A stretch of 64,000 nt of DNA from Flectonema sp. DT1601. Lineage: Eukaryota > Euglenozoa > Diplonemea > Diplonemida > Diplonemidae. Under the pieces are notes generated by a model. That model worked only from the letters and a program-made list of their open reading frames with translations. It searched no databases and was not told the DNA's origin. The position numbers and the translations under genes were made by a program. The number at the start of each line of letters is the position of its first letter. Positions within the stretch are counted from its first letter, which is position 1. The stretch covers positions 733,001 through 797,000 of the forward strand of contig OZ025803.1 in the NCBI GenBank assembly GCA_964019425.1. The letters are read 5' to 3'. Of the stretch, positions 1 to 11,021 are shown in pieces.

Positions 1-1207
1 ATGTTGGTGGCAGTAACCACCAACCTTTTAATGGCAACACACACGCCAAATACCTGACCGGAGTAATAGCGTACGCAGACCCTTTGACATAAGATGGACC
101 CTTAGTAATGTGTTTTGTTGACTGGGCGGTGCAGTAAGTAATAACTTGACCAACACTTGGTGCATCTCTGTGTGGGTACACCCATTTATAATCAAGACAT
201 CCATAACCTGTCAGACCGAGTAACGCCCAGCTCAGAGATTTTAGATAAACGTCAACAGTGGATGTGTCTTCTCTGCCTGTCGGAGGTGTTGATTTCGCTC
301 GTTTTAAAATTTCACCCAAACTCCTGGTATTTATATTACCATCCTTCGTTACTAACGTTGTTAAAGATGAAGTCGTGTATGCACACCAAGCAGAAAATGA
401 ATCCAACCCTTCCAAACCAGGAACATAGTCGTTACCTGCTAAAAGACTTAATAAAGCAAATGACATTCGACAAGTATTAAGGCAATGCATCTTAGATTCC
501 GCAATGAAACTTTTTCCATGAGATGGCTCTACATTAAGTGGTTGAAGCCACAGTCCGATGATGTCAGCAACAGAGACAGTAGTACCAGTTTGAGAATCTA
601 AAATCGTTATGTTAATTGCGTACAAACTTAACATTGATCCCAGAACTAAATCACTATCATTTCCAACAAGACATATCGAATCAGTAGAGTAGAGGTAATG
701 ATCGTTTTTAGTTAATTCCAACAGGCGAGCGAATAGTTTTGATTCACCCTCTCCTGGAACAGAATCACTAGAAATAAATATCTCAACTCCAGGAAGTTCT
801 TCAGTTAATTGAGCAGCCCATACAACTAAAGCGTCAGATAAGAATTTCATAAAGACCGTTCCTGGAGTTAGGTTGAGTCGAGTTATTTGAGTTGTTTCTT
901 TTAACTGAAGTGCAGCCTGTCGACGACGTGATCGCTGCATTGGGATCTTTGCTTGTGGAGCTGGTCCATCAATTGCAATGGTCAAACTCTTTGTTGGAAC
1001 AGCAGCAGATAAAATCTTTCCCAACTCCTCCAACACTACAACAATAGTATCCCTCGTACTCCTACCATGTGATATACATGAATGCAACACAGAATTCAAG
1101 TCAATAAGAACATGTTCAAACTGACCACTTTCCCTTCCAACTCTAATATGTCCAACAGCTCTTCCATAACGATCTTCAACAAGACGTTTTAATCCTTGTA
1201 CACCCAT
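1..1207 (-). CDS. XRN-family 5'-3' exoribonuclease, 3' end cut by window edge
   Basis: The first about 402 codons of an XRN1/XRN2-type 5'-3' exoribonuclease, open without a stop to the left edge. The protein starts MGVQGLKRLVEDRYG, the usual XRN N-terminus in divergent form. The conserved acidic blocks follow in order: VLIDLNSVLHSC near residue 33, AIDGPAPQAKIPMQRSRRR near 85, the signature VPGEGESKL near 165, GNDSDLVLG near 198 and LAGNDYVPGLEG near 260. These correspond to the metal-binding acidic residues and the basic 5'-phosphate pocket of the family. XRN proteins degrade uncapped RNA with a 5' monophosphate, in cytoplasmic decay (XRN1) or nuclear termination and rRNA processing (XRN2). 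The visible part does not say which paralogue this is. No intron is present in the visible part. A splice acceptor (TATATACAG) lies 14 nt before the ATG. Confidence 0.85.
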   Translation of the reverse strand, partial: MGVQGLKRLVEDRYGRAVGHIRVGRESGQFEHVLIDLNSVLHSCISHGRSTRDTIVVVLEELGKILSAAVPTKSLTIAIDGPAPQAKIPMQRSRRRQAALQLKETTQITRLNLTPGTVFMKFLSDALVVWAAQLTEELPGVEIFISSDSVPGEGESKLFARLLELTKNDHYLYSTDSICLVGNDSDLVLGSMLSLYAINITILDSQTGTTVSVADIIGLWLQPLNVEPSHGKSFIAESKMHCLNTCRMSFALLSLLAGNDYVPGLEGLDSFSAWCAYTTSSLTTLVTKDGNINTRSLGEILKRAKSTPPTGREDTSTVDVYLKSLSWALLGLTGYGCLDYKWVYPHRDAPSVGQVITYCTAQSTKHITKGPSYVKGSAYAITPVRYLACVLPLKGWWLLPPT

Positions 1208-1405
1208 TGTATTTAGGGAGACTGTATATAAAAATAGATATTATTTTATACCAATGGACTTTATTTAATGTAAATATTCCTTGGAGGGGGGAAGTACAAT
1301 GTAATGAACGTATTTAGAAAGACTTTCAATTCAAGTAGTCAGATTAATGTTTTAAAAGAGGGTTAGAATTGATTTCGCCATCACAGGCGATTAATGTGTC
1401 GTAGG

Positions 1406-2836
1406 TCATCCCGCTTCTAGTACTTCTTGTTTTAGTAATTGCAGTCCAGTTGTTGTCATTTTATCCCAGCGTTTGGAAGACAACTCTCCCGGTCGGAATA
1501 AACTAATAAAAGAGACATAGTCTACGGGTGTTGGATCAAAGAGTGGATCTTTGACATCATCTCCCTCAGAGTGTTCGGGTTTTAGAATATCAGAGAACGA
1601 CGGAATCATACTAAGAAATGATAAAACAGTTGTAGTTTTCTCAGACTGAGACAACACACCAACTGCACTACAGATTCGCATTGAAGTCAGACCCGCGATT
1701 AATTCTTCAAGTGTAACAGTTCCAGTACCGCAGTCAATCTCATGAAATGAATGCAACAGATTCTCTCTAGTGTCGTAAATGTTATTAATAAGAGATTGTA
1801 CTGAAGTAGTAAACGAATGATCAACTCCAGTAACAATAACATGATTTCTAAGTAATCCAATCATAGATTCGTATTGTATAAAACACTCGTCATCAATAAC
1901 TGTAGCGCAGTCAACTAACTTAGCGAGGTTTAGAGAACGATGTTCTGAATTTTGACGATTTTCAGAAGCAGACGGATAACGACACCCTACAAGTTGAAGT
2001 ACTCTATCAAACTCTTGTTGAGTAACAAGAGAGTGGCTTTGATCAATTGTTCTGTTTGGTCGTTCATTAACAACTAAAGGTACAAACATAGAAATCAAGT
2101 CACCAATGTGCTGTTCGTGTGTATGCAATAAACTTGTAATCTCTTCTAGTGCTGCGGGTACCCAATACGGAAGCTGATCAAGAATCTTTTGCCTTTCACG
2201 TTCACGTTCTTCTCTAACTAACAACATCGCACTTATGTCTTGTGATTCTTCCTCTTGAGCAACAGTTCTGTGTGAAATATATTTAAAAGGCTGAAGTGGT
2301 AATTCTGTTTCGTCTCTTGAGCAATTCCTGTCCAAAGCTGAGGATATTTTCCCCAAGAGGGGACCAATTACGAGCGAATCGCTGACGTTAAAAAATCGAA
2401 TTCTCTCATTTTGCTGCACTATCTGAAGTATTGTAAAACCAGCTGTGGTTCCAACCTCATTAAATGACAGATCAACAGAAGTGATTGAAGGATGGGTTGC
2501 AACAACTTCTAATAATAAAAGTGTATCGTCACATCGAAGACCGTTTCCAGATAATTGTAATTCACGAAGTCGTTCACAACAAAGAACTACAGGTAGAAGT
2601 GGTCCTAGTCCAAAGGTACCCATGTAGCATTCATTAAAATCTAATTTCTCAACAACCTCAAACCCTCCCAACGCTATCGGTAAAGCCTTCACTACATGAG
2701 CATTTATTTTTCTCTTCCACTGTTTGCATGCTTTTTCATATATTTGTACGAGTGATACAGTTTCTAAATCTATATCATTGATTAATTCCTCGGCATCCTC
2801 GGTTGCAACATGTTGTGGTGGGCTTAGAAAACTCAT
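1406..2836 (-). CDS. LRR protein with C-terminal degenerate EF-hand
   Basis: A 476-aa intronless protein. Residues about 60-165 contain ribonuclease-inhibitor-style leucine-rich repeats (LDFNECYMG, LQLSGNGLRCDD, VDLSFNEVGTTAG). Residues about 200-220 form a charged helix rich in Glu and Arg. Near residue 370 is an EF-hand-like stretch, HEIDCGTGTVTLEELIAGL. It keeps the central Gly, the hydrophobic residue and the final Glu but lacks the first Asp ligands, so calcium binding is doubtful. LRR plus EF-hand proteins of this type are common in flagellated protists, often as ciliary or cytoskeletal proteins, but nothing here fixes the role. There is no signal peptide or membrane segment. It ends with TGA about 200 nt before the XRN gene, in the same orientation. 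Confidence 0.75.
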   Translation of the reverse strand: MSFLSPPQHVATEDAEELINDIDLETVSLVQIYEKACKQWKRKINAHVVKALPIALGGFEVVEKLDFNECYMGTFGLGPLLPVVLCCERLRELQLSGNGLRCDDTLLLLEVVATHPSITSVDLSFNEVGTTAGFTILQIVQQNERIRFFNVSDSLVIGPLLGKISSALDRNCSRDETELPLQPFKYISHRTVAQEEESQDISAMLLVREERERERQKILDQLPYWVPAALEEITSLLHTHEQHIGDLISMFVPLVVNERPNRTIDQSHSLVTQQEFDRVLQLVGCRYPSASENRQNSEHRSLNLAKLVDCATVIDDECFIQYESMIGLLRNHVIVTGVDHSFTTSVQSLINNIYDTRENLLHSFHEIDCGTGTVTLEELIAGLTSMRICSAVGVLSQSEKTTTVLSFLSMIPSFSDILKPEHSEGDDVKDPLFDPTPVDYVSFISLFRPGELSSKRWDKMTTTGLQLLKQEVLEAG

Positions 2837-3425
2837 TTAGTGGGAAAAGGAGGACAGAACACCTCTTGATCCTTGTCCTTCCCCAGACTGCATGCAATAT
2901 AAAAGAATAGTAAATACGTGTCAAAACAGTTGTAAAAGTATCGAGCAGGGCAACTCCTCGCGACTGGCAGTAATAAATAATAATTTCAGCTATCTTGAAG
3001 AAGAGAAAATAAAAAAAATAAAAATAAAAAAGAATCCGAATGCGATTAGTCTTCTCACACGAACCACACAATTGAGGCCGTATCAACACGTGCCACACAT
3101 AGCGGTGGCTCCTGCAGGACGAGTAATAGCAAAAACGATTTGGAGTAAAAAGGCTACTGTCAGCTACGACAACATGTAGTAAAGTACAGCCATAACCAGG
3201 TAATTCAATCATATTCAGAATGGTGTCCATCGCAAGGTAAAAACCTTGAACAAAGCAAATGGACAAACACACAAAATGAAGAAACAAAAAAAGGAAGATT
3301 TTCGAGAGTAACAGAATAGACACAGCACACTCGCAACAACAGAGTTCCATCATATCGTTGACACACAGAAAGCTCCTGCAGCTTTCAGAACAGGTCATCA
3401 ATCAGTATTTGACGTGTTTAGTTTT
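2837..3425. other. Intergenic spacer, nothing coding recognised
   Basis: A 589-bp spacer between the LRR gene and the RidA-fusion gene. Open frames on both strands are short and of low complexity, with no family resemblance. On the minus strand an acceptor-like TGCATGCAG lies about 60 nt before the LRR gene start. Confidence 0.5.
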
Positions 3426-4634
3426 TTAAAGAGAGACGGCAGAACATTTTACCTGAACCAGAGCGTTCTTTGGTAGAGCTACAACTTCAAAGGCGGCCCT
3501 TGCAGGTGGGGCTTCATCAAAGAATGTTTTGTAGATGGCATTGAAATTACTGTACTGAGAAAGATCTTGCAACAAACAAGTACACTCAACGATATCTTTC
3601 ATTGAAGAACCAGCAAGTGATAATATCGATTGAATGTTTTGCATTGCTTGTTTTGATTGGGACAGAATACCCTCAGGGATGACACCAGCGGCAGTCTCAC
3701 CAATTTGACCAGCAACGTAAATGTTGCTTGGTCCCGCAGTGCTAATCATAACGCCCTGAAGATTTCCAAGTGAAGGAGTTGGAATTGCTGCAGACTCAAT
3801 GTTGAGTTTTCTAAAGCCCCCGGAGGCGATACACTTGACTTCAACTAATGTATCTTTTGGAAGCTCGGACACAACAAAAGCAGTTGCTGTCGAAAAAAGC
3901 ATCGCACGCTTGAACTGGTTAGCAAAAGCTGCGAAATCAGTAAAGTTTGCCAACATAGCTTCACAAGAAATAATGTCCGTCAGTTGAAATCCTGCGGCCT
4001 TAGCAATAGCAGCGATGTTCTCGACAACTCTTGTAGTCTGTGAAGTAATATTACCAGGGACTACTACTCCTGATGGGGTCATTCCAATTTGACCTGATAA
4101 GTATTCCATTCTTTCAGCTGTAATCTGAATTCTAATACCTTGACTGTATGGTCCAATAGCAGCTGGTGCATCTTTTGTTGCAATGATGGCTTTCGCTGTT
4201 TTTGTTTCCGCAGTACACTTAACTTCAACGCGAGCGTTCTTTGGGAGAGTAACAACTTCGACTGCTGCTCTTGTCGGTGGTGTTGTTGAGAAGTACTCAG
4301 CGTAGACAGAATTGAAGTCAGCGTATTCAGATAGATCAGCCATCAGACAGTCGCAGCTAACGATGTCAGTCATTGAGATGTTGGCTGCTGTAGCGATAGC
4401 GACAATGTTATCCATTGCTCGTTTAGCTTCAGGTTTGATACCCCCTGGAACTAATGATCCAGTCTTAGGGTCTAATCCAATCTGACCAGCTAAGAAGGTT
4501 GTTGTCCATCCTTCTCTTGAGATCTGAATCGCCTGCGAGTACGGACCAATCGCAGCTGGAGCGTCTGGCGTCGCAATGACAGTTCTCGTGGCTCCCGCAG
4601 CCAAAGCAGACAACGTGATGATCACAGCGTTCAT
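3426..4634 (-). CDS. Triple RidA (YjgF/UK114) domain protein
   Basis: A 402-aa protein made of three tandem RidA domains. RidA enzymes hydrolyse reactive enamine/imine intermediates. Start chosen at ATG 4634: the longer frame upstream begins only with TTG, and an acceptor (CTTACAG) lies 19 nt before this ATG. Residues 1-15 are hydrophobic (MNAVIITLSALAAGA) and could be a short signal or a mitochondrial leader. Domain 1 (about 18-142) keeps GPYSQ (Tyr32) and the catalytic Arg122/Glu126 in PTRAAVEVVTLPKNA. Domain 2 (about 149-270) keeps GPYSQ but has Ala and Val at the Arg and Glu positions (STATAFVV). Domain 3 (about 275-400) has Arg379/Glu383 but lacks the GPYSQ block. Only domain 1 looks fully equipped. 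RidA normally works as a homotrimer with active sites between subunits, so a covalent three-domain chain could form a pseudo-trimer. Confidence 0.9.
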   Translation of the reverse strand: MNAVIITLSALAAGATRTVIATPDAPAAIGPYSQAIQISREGWTTTFLAGQIGLDPKTGSLVPGGIKPEAKRAMDNIVAIATAANISMTDIVSCDCLMADLSEYADFNSVYAEYFSTTPPTRAAVEVVTLPKNARVEVKCTAETKTAKAIIATKDAPAAIGPYSQGIRIQITAERMEYLSGQIGMTPSGVVVPGNITSQTTRVVENIAAIAKAAGFQLTDIISCEAMLANFTDFAAFANQFKRAMLFSTATAFVVSELPKDTLVEVKCIASGGFRKLNIESAAIPTPSLGNLQGVMISTAGPSNIYVAGQIGETAAGVIPEGILSQSKQAMQNIQSILSLAGSSMKDIVECTCLLQDLSQYSNFNAIYKTFFDEAPPARAAFEVVALPKNALVQVKCSAVSL

Positions 4635-5090
4635 TATAGATTCTCGTTGAACACTGTAAGTAAGAATAATACAAATACTAAGAAAGTGCAAGAGCTGTCC
4701 TTATCCTATTCCCAACAATCATATACCTACATAAACCATTTGAATTATAAGATTACCCTCACAAGATACACTCAGTATCAATATTCCACATAATCCGCCA
4801 GAAGGCGGTCACTTTAATTGGGTTTAGGGGACACTTATGTTCAGGGTTGTAGTGTATGAGCGAAGGAAGGAAATAGACAAAGAATGAAAAATAGAAAATA
4901 TTCAGTAAATTTATTTTTATCATAAATAATGTTATTTATTTTTTTTTTTTTCGCCTTTTTATCTATTAGTTCACACTACTCAGAATAACAGTCGCAGAAA
5001 GAAAAGAAAAATAAGTTGTTTGTTTTCTTTAGTTTTCATTTTTTTTTTTTTTTTTCTTTTCTTAAAATAAGTATATTCTCATCTTCTCAT

Positions 5091-5124
<34 letters not shown>

Positions 5125-5645
5125 GAAACATTCAGACCTATCAATCAAATTAGATTAGTGCACAACAGGAGAACATCCGACAACTGGACGGGGGAATAAA
5201 TTCAAAAATAATCAGCACGGGGGTTCGAACTGAACTCCTCATAGTTGCAGAGGGAGGCACACAGAACAACAACAAACAGATCCCACATTTTATTTATTTA
5301 TTCTACAAGTCACCAGCTTTAGAGTTGTATCAAAAAATATGGCAACGCAAGAGATAATAAGCCGGCTAACGAGTTTCTTACGTAAATAGAAAAAAAGGTA
5401 AATTAAAAGGAACCAAACGAGTTGTCAGTTGCAGAGCGCTCGAAAAGAATTATATTTCTGTAAAGAATTACTAAGAAAACCTCGAAAGGTGCTGGTGACA
5501 ATATGACGTCTGCATTTAGCTCCGTTGTTCTTTTTTACTTTTTTTTTTTTTTTTTTTTAAATCCCCCTCCTCACTACAGTATAGTACAACACCCACCCTC
5601 TTTGTTTTCGTTTGTGCTCTCGTCTGCTAAGTGGTACCTGTAGTG
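4635..5645. other. AT-rich spacer with long homopolymer tracts
   Basis: About 1 kb without a recognisable gene. It contains T runs near 4936, 5038 and 5539 and a 31-base A run at 5092-5122. The minus-strand upstream part may hold the RidA 5' UTR. No tRNA-like B box holds up (see rejected items). Confidence 0.5.
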
Positions 5646-6257
5646 TTATGAATAGTATGTATTAAAGTCTTGTAATTTCTTACGACTAAATAACCTAAGT
5701 ACAAACCAATAATTAATTGCCAAGAGAACTTCGACACGTTTTAGATCTCCTGTAGTGCAGGTGTCAGAATGTTTCATAATACGTCCTACTTCTTCGTCTG
5801 TTACTGGACAGCCATCGTTTAATTCAGTTAGAAGAGATTTTAATTCATCCTTACTAAGTGATCCGGTGTTGTCTTTATCGTACTTAGACATTACCTCATC
5901 AATGGTTGCCTTCTCACAGATGTAGGAGTTCCATACAGCTATGGCTTCAACTAATTCTTCTCTGTCAATTGCTTTGTTTCTTGACTTGTCTGCGCATTGT
6001 AATACGAAAGTTACTTCTTCCTCTGTTGGTTTAGTACCTTGTGGTGTGCTGTGATCCAGGTCGGTAAGTAATTGAATCACTTGATCTTTTTCTAACTTAC
6101 CAGAACCATCTTTATCATATTTGCTCATAATTTTTGAGATTGTTTCTTCAGCTTTCTTACGCTCGAGTCGTGCCCGTGCAGCAGCGTCATTTCGACGGTT
6201 TCCTGTTCGGCTAGCCCTACGCGATGCCGATACGGCACCGAACCTACCAGCTATCAT
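5646..6257 (-). CDS. Calmodulin-like protein with four EF-hands
   Basis: A 203-aa protein with a basic, Arg/Ala-rich N-terminus (about residues 1-35) and two EF-hand pairs. EF1 (KYDKDGSGKLEKDQ) has good ligands but Gln at position 12. EF2 (ADKSRNKAIDREE) and EF3 (KYDKDNTGSLSKDE) look able to bind calcium. EF4 (SDTCTTGDLKRVE) is weaker. The spacing, with a longer loop between hands of each pair, resembles protist calmodulin-like calcium sensors rather than calmodulin itself (149 aa). No transmembrane segment. The start has acceptor candidates 8 and about 24 nt upstream. The partner is unknown. The four-domain cation channel and IQ-motif kinase elsewhere in the window are not evidence of a direct link. 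Confidence 0.85.
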   Translation of the reverse strand: MIAGRFGAVSASRRASRTGNRRNDAAARARLERKKAEETISKIMSKYDKDGSGKLEKDQVIQLLTDLDHSTPQGTKPTEEEVTFVLQCADKSRNKAIDREELVEAIAVWNSYICEKATIDEVMSKYDKDNTGSLSKDELKSLLTELNDGCPVTDEEVGRIMKHSDTCTTGDLKRVEVLLAINYWFVLRLFSRKKLQDFNTYYS

Positions 6258-8123
6258 TGTTAAATCTGTTGTGTTTGGTACCTGATTAATAAATAATTAA
6301 CAACTGGAATAACACATCACCACAGAGTTGGAAACAGACACGCGAAAGGTACAATACGATAAACATTTTTTTTTTTTTGTCTGCATGTCGTAGTGATTAT
6401 TATCAACATTGTATATAACTCTAAGATAGAATAGCCGCACCCCAAAGTTAGGGTTGCGGTAGTGAGAAGTCAATATGTGTAGGACTGGTTAAGATTACTA
6501 AAAAAGAAAAAAGTGAGAAACGGGAGATAAAAAGAGAAAACAACAATAGACATTACTGGATGAAGCACAAGCAGGTATTATTTCCAAAGTAGTCCTCCTA
6601 CAATAACAAACTACAAAGTCACAGGAAAACCAGCAGGTATGCTTTCACCGTGACAGTTACTGCATCTGTGTTGGGAGTTTTTTTTTTTTTCACATGTAGT
6701 AGCAAGCTACTACATCCATCTTGAGTGGAATTGGGGGATAGGATAGATTCAAGCCTTCCAGCCTACTGGCGGGTTAATTACAGCAAGAAATCCAACGAAT
6801 CAAACTAACAAATATAAATTAAAACAAGCAGCCACCAATAGGAAAGCTGATCTGTGTCGTGAGTAGAAAACAGTTGGCACGGAATAGAGGGTTTCTTTGT
6901 GGGCAGTTGCTGTAAAAATTATACGAAAAAAAAGATTGGCGGAAATTATTCCCCATACTAGGAACAGAGAATAGGGATAAAATCTGATCAAAGTAAACAA
7001 CCTGAGCAGATGGGAAAGACTCATAGTTTATATTTTCTTTTTGGAACTAATAAATATACACGCACCAACAGTAACAAAACCTTCCATTCCCAACGTCTTG
7101 CCGATTTTCAACGACGTGCGGAAGGAGGTTTTTACAAACAGGCAAAGATGCCCTCTTCGTGAATGAAAATCATCATCGACATCTGCAATAATATTTTCAA
7201 AAAAAAAAAAAATAACAATAATAATAAAAATCAAACATTTGCACATTTGGTTGGGAGATAAAAGGTGTAATAAACAGATAAATCAAAAAAAACGGAGGGA
7301 AAAGCAAACAGCGGCGCCAATTGCGATTCAAGAAACCTAGAAAAAGCAACAAAAAAAAAAAAAAAAAAAAAAAGAACAAACTATTCAGATAAGCCTGATC
7401 GCAGACAGTAAAACTAACAGCACGAGAGAAAATAGATAACAACGACCATAATATTTAACGGCTCACAACCTGAAATAGTTTCTTCTCCGAAAGAACAATT
7501 AAAAAAACCGCTTATTTACTTCTTTTTGACAAAAAACTAACGCAACCGCCGAAGCGCCCAACAAGCTCTTTGGGCGGCTACAAAGGGAGAGACATCAGAA
7601 TTTAGTTTGGCGAGTACACGGAAGGGATCGGATTTTCAGCCTAAACATTTTTTTTTTTTTTTTTTTTTTCCCTCCCCTGCAAAAAGCACTAACCTCAGGC
7701 AGGAAAATCCCTCATATTACAAAAGGAATTTAAAAAAAAAATGAAAAATTGATAACATAACGAAATTTCATCCTCTCGAAGTAGTACAGAATAAGAGAAT
7801 ATCAAGGGACGCTTACTGTTTTCTCTTTTGGGGGTAAAAAAATAAGATTGGGAGGAATGGAATTATTCGAAAAAAAAAAAAAAGAGAGTCATCACCGATG
7901 CCTAGAAAAACAGTGATTATAAACTGTGACTATTTAATACGTAAAAGCCGTCTCCGGATAAAAAAGAAAACCACGCGGTGGTGATCACACATATTTTCGT
8001 TTTGTATTCATTTATTTTTTTTTTTTTTTTCTCCCTCACAGAAATTTGAGGAAAAAAAAAATAACTAACAAAAAAAAAAAAAAAAATAGAGCAGGATAAT
8101 CCCCGTGACCTTAAACAAATACT
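6258..8123. other. Spacer, 1.9 kb, A/T tracts and one dispersed-repeat copy
   Basis: No convincing gene. Apparent frames at 6800-7440 are Phe/Leu-rich translations of T runs. The spacer contains one copy of the 70-90 bp dispersed repeat family D (7382-7450). It also has a perfect 7-bp stem, CGCCCAA / TTGGGCG, near 7555-7577. Confidence 0.45.
7382..7450 (+). repeat. Dispersed repeat family D, copy 1
   Basis: The shared core runs CAGATAAGC, then GATCGCAGAC, TAAAACTAACAGCAC, AATAGATAAC and GACC. It is shorter than the copies at 40635 and 41741. All three run in the same orientation. Confidence 0.6.
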
Positions 8124-10784
8124 TCAGAGCTGAACGACACGCTGTTGACTTCCAGGACTTCTGAGTTCTGAAATAGGAGAGCTCGGCTGTTCTAATTGTT
8201 GTTGTGTAGGAATACCATAAACAATGTCATGTTCTATTATCGGTGAAAGATCAATCCCAGGAACAGGCGGTGAAACTGGTCTCTCTGCTACTGGATCACC
8301 AAATGGAATTGACTCAACTGACAGAGGTGAAGTCATCCCTCCGACTACGTTAACAGATCCACTAACAGGTGACATTGGAAAACCACAGACAGATCCATTA
8401 GACAGAGTTGGTGATACTGCACTCATTGGAACTATCGCCATCGCTCCATCAACTGACACAATTGCTGATAAGACTGGTGACGTCGGTCCTGAAGGAGAAA
8501 TTGGAAAACCTACAAGAGATCCATGTGACAGTGTAGGCGATACCACTACAGGTAAAGTCATGCCTACAGCAGAATGTGAAGAAACAACAGGTGATGTTGG
8601 CACTTCGAGGGATAACTTCTTATCAGAAGATGATCCATACGGAAATCCAACAGGTTTCTTTCTCTCACTACATCCCATCTTGTCGTCGTCTAGTCCATAA
8701 GGTAATGCATTTCTGGGTTTCTTTGGTGTTGAAGTTCTCTTAACATCATCTTCATCACTGCTGGCATCAGGGTCATTTGGAGTATTCTTTTGTGATTCGC
8801 TATCAACTGATTCAGGTACTGGATCTGGTTTTCGACAATTATAGTAGATTATAATACCAATGAAAACAAGAAGCACTAAACTTGAAACAGTAATAGCAGC
8901 AATGATTCCCGCTGATAATGAATCCTCAGTGGGTTCCTTAATCAGGGCGATGGCTGCTCCCTTGTCAGTTGATATATCGCAGTTGTCGCCTTCCCATCCA
9001 TCTATGCATTGTATAGATTTGCATTCACCATCAACTTTTATAGTGTGAACACTCTTATCAATATCACAACCAGCTGAATTTAATATTATGCTCATATCCT
9101 CTCCTAGGGCGTTGTAGATGTCAGGATTTTCTTTCATCAGAATAATCAAATTAGACCTGAGGTCCTCAATTTCAATTACGTCACCTTCTGGTACCTCTGC
9201 TGTGGATGTGTGTACAACTGACGAACAGACTAGCTCTGGTTGTCTTATTTTTATTCTCAACGCCGTTGAGCACATTTCAGAAATAACTACTGCTCCACCA
9301 TACTGTTCAACAACAGCGATAGCATCACAGTCAGCAGGCCACAGTATTTGCATAATAATATCATATGTTACGATTGTTGGCGTCAGTGGCAGAAGCTGCG
9401 TGGGTGGAGTTGGTGGCACGGGCGGTGTCGGAGGTGTTGGTGGTGTTGGAGGTACCGGTGGTGTAGGCGGCGTGGGTGGAGTTGGTGGAGTCGGAGGCAC
9501 AGGCGGTGTCGGAGGAGTCGGGGGTGTAGGCGGCGTGGGTGGAGTTGGTGGAGTCGGAGGCACAGGCGGTGTAGGTGGAGTCGTAGGCGGAGTGGGAGGT
9601 GTTGGCGGAGTTGGTGGAGTCGGAGGCACTGGTGGAGTTCGAGGATTCGGAGGGGTTGGTGGTGTCGGTGGTGTTGGTGGCACCGGTGGTGTAGGCGGTG
9701 TCGGTGGAGTTGGCGGCAGCACTGGTGGTGTAGGCGGTGTCGGTGGAGTTGGGGGCAGCACTGGTGGTGTAGGCGGTGTCGGTGGAGTTGGCGGCAGCAC
9801 TGGTGGCGTAGGCGGTGTCGGTGGAGCTGGCGGCAGCACTGGTGGTGAAGGCGGTGTCGGTGGAGTTGGTGGCAACGGTGGTGAAGGCGGTGTCGGTGGA
9901 GTTGGCGGCAGCACTGGTGGTGTCGGTGGAGTTGGTGGCAATGGTGGTGAAGGCTGTGATGGTGCAGGTGGCGTCGGTGGAGTCGGAGGTGTAGGTGGCG
10001 TTGGTGGTGTAGGTGGTGTCGGAGGCACAGATGGTGGTGGTGGCGTTGGAGGCACAGGCGGCAGTGGCGTTGGCAAAACTATCGGAAGAGAGAATTCTTC
10101 TTCGCACGAGCAAATCATTCTCTCATCATTCCAACTACAAGTACTAGGGTTCTGATTCATTTTGTTACCACAATGACCGCCGCATGCGCGTTGACTGAGA
10201 TCTTCGCAATTTAGCGGAGGCTGACAAATGCAAAGATCAGCATCTTTACTCCATGTACAAGTAGACGATGTATCCTCAGGACAGAACCCATTACACAATC
10301 CTGGGCTTGTAATGAGATCACAAGCAGCAGGAGCTGAGTGATAACAATCACAGATAGCACGGAATGGATCCCAATAACAAATGTTATTCGGGAATTCAGG
10401 ACAGGACCCTAAACACTGTCCGATAGTTTGGTAGTCTCCGCAAGTCTTGTAACGACTGAGGCAGTCGCAGGTAGCGAGTTCGGAGTCCCAAAAGCAGCGA
10501 CTCAATTTATCTTCTGGACAAGTTGGTAACCTGATGCACGTGTCTTCGGTGTTGTATTCACTGCAACGAACGAAGTCTTTTAGACAGCTGCATCGTCCTT
10601 CTGTCCACTCCCACGTGCAAATACCTCCATTTGTGCACTTTTTAGAACCATCACATTGCTGAAGCTCGTAATTACCGCAGCCCTCATCATCTTCGATATA
10701 TGGCTTTAATTCTCCTTCGATAACTGCTATTTCATTACACCAGGCAACCCCTACTAGCAGCAGCAGCAACAGGGGAGTCTTCAT
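8124..10784 (-). CDS. Secreted Pro-rich, Cys-rich type I membrane protein
   Basis: An 886-aa protein with a clear signal peptide ([16 protein letters not shown]). About five Cys-rich modules follow (residues 36-225), each built on C-x-W followed by C-x-C. Then comes a long PPTP/PPVLPP tract (about 237-468), a globular part (about 475-600), an EGF-like knot ([15 protein letters not shown]), one transmembrane helix (about 625-648) and a Ser/Pro-rich cytoplasmic tail. The tail repeats a VSPTLS-x-GS-x-x-GFP-x-SP motif twice. The Pro-rich DNA includes a 39-bp tandem unit (13 codons) near 9690-9910. The layout, with adhesive-looking modules lifted on a stiff polyproline stalk, suggests a cell-surface adhesion or receptor protein. 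That is inference; I know no named family. An acceptor lies only 4 nt before the ATG. Confidence 0.8.
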   Translation of the reverse strand: MKTPLLLLLLVGVAWCNEIAVIEGELKPYIEDDEGCGNYELQQCDGSKKCTNGGICTWEWTEGRCSCLKDFVRCSEYNTEDTCIRLPTCPEDKLSRCFWDSELATCDCLSRYKTCGDYQTIGQCLGSCPEFPNNICYWDPFRAICDCYHSAPAACDLITSPGLCNGFCPEDTSSTCTWSKDADLCICQPPLNCEDLSQRACGGHCGNKMNQNPSTCSWNDERMICSCEEEFSLPIVLPTPLPPVPPTPPPPSVPPTPPTPPTPPTPPTPPTPPAPSQPSPPLPPTPPTPPVLPPTPPTPPSPPLPPTPPTPPSPPVLPPAPPTPPTPPVLPPTPPTPPTPPVLPPTPPTPPTPPVLPPTPPTPPTPPVPPTPPTPPTPPNPRTPPVPPTPPTPPTPPTPPTTPPTPPVPPTPPTPPTPPTPPTPPTPPVPPTPPTPPTPPTPPVPPTPPTPPTPPVPPTPPTQLLPLTPTIVTYDIIMQILWPADCDAIAVVEQYGGAVVISEMCSTALRIKIRQPELVCSSVVHTSTAEVPEGDVIEIEDLRSNLIILMKENPDIYNALGEDMSIILNSAGCDIDKSVHTIKVDGECKSIQCIDGWEGDNCDISTDKGAAIALIKEPTEDSLSAGIIAAITVSSLVLLVFIGIIIYYNCRKPDPVPESVDSESQKNTPNDPDASSDEDDVKRTSTPKKPRNALPYGLDDDKMGCSERKKPVGFPYGSSSDKKLSLEVPTSPVVSSHSAVGMTLPVVVSPTLSHGSLVGFPISPSGPTSPVLSAIVSVDGAMAIVPMSAVSPTLSNGSVCGFPMSPVSGSVNVVGGMTSPLSVESIPFGDPVAERPVSPPVPGIDLSPIIEHDIVYGIPTQQQLEQPSSPISELRSPGSQQRVVQL
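9380..10075 (-). repeat. Proline-coding minisatellite
   Basis: In-frame low-complexity DNA encoding PPTPPTPP and PPVLPP runs. In the part near 9690-9910 a 39-bp unit (13 codons, ending in the Gln-free motif [13 protein letters not shown]) recurs about five times with few differences. Repeat length is likely to vary between alleles. Confidence 0.8.
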
Positions 10785-11021
10785 CCGACTGTGGAGGAAA
10801 TTGTGCTGCTGGGTGTAAAAATAAATTATTGAGTTTCATACTACGGCAGTCTACTGATGACAATATGAAATCAAACCCAAGAAGGGTATTCGAGTCGATA
10901 GATTACTACAACAGTCAGGTAATATAGTTATCAAGAGAAGCCTTAAGAAACACAACACAACACACACGGCAGTATTCACTTCAACAGATTTTAGAAAACA
11001 AAAAAAAATTAAAAAAAAAAA

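Noticed and set aside
2775-3401. Minus-strand 208-codon frame upstream of the LRR gene
   Set aside because: It overlaps the LRR start in another frame, is low-complexity hydrophobic sequence and has no recognisable domain.
5218-5240. tRNA-like GGTTCGAACTGAAC
   Set aside because: It resembles a B box, but no acceptor stem, anticodon arm or A box can be paired around it. The similar GGATTCGAGC near 36140 also fails.
9118-10155. Plus-strand Gly/Val-rich frame over the Pro-rich gene
   Set aside because: It is the mirror of the PPTP repeats on the minus strand. Signal peptide, Cys modules and membrane helix all lie on the minus-strand reading.
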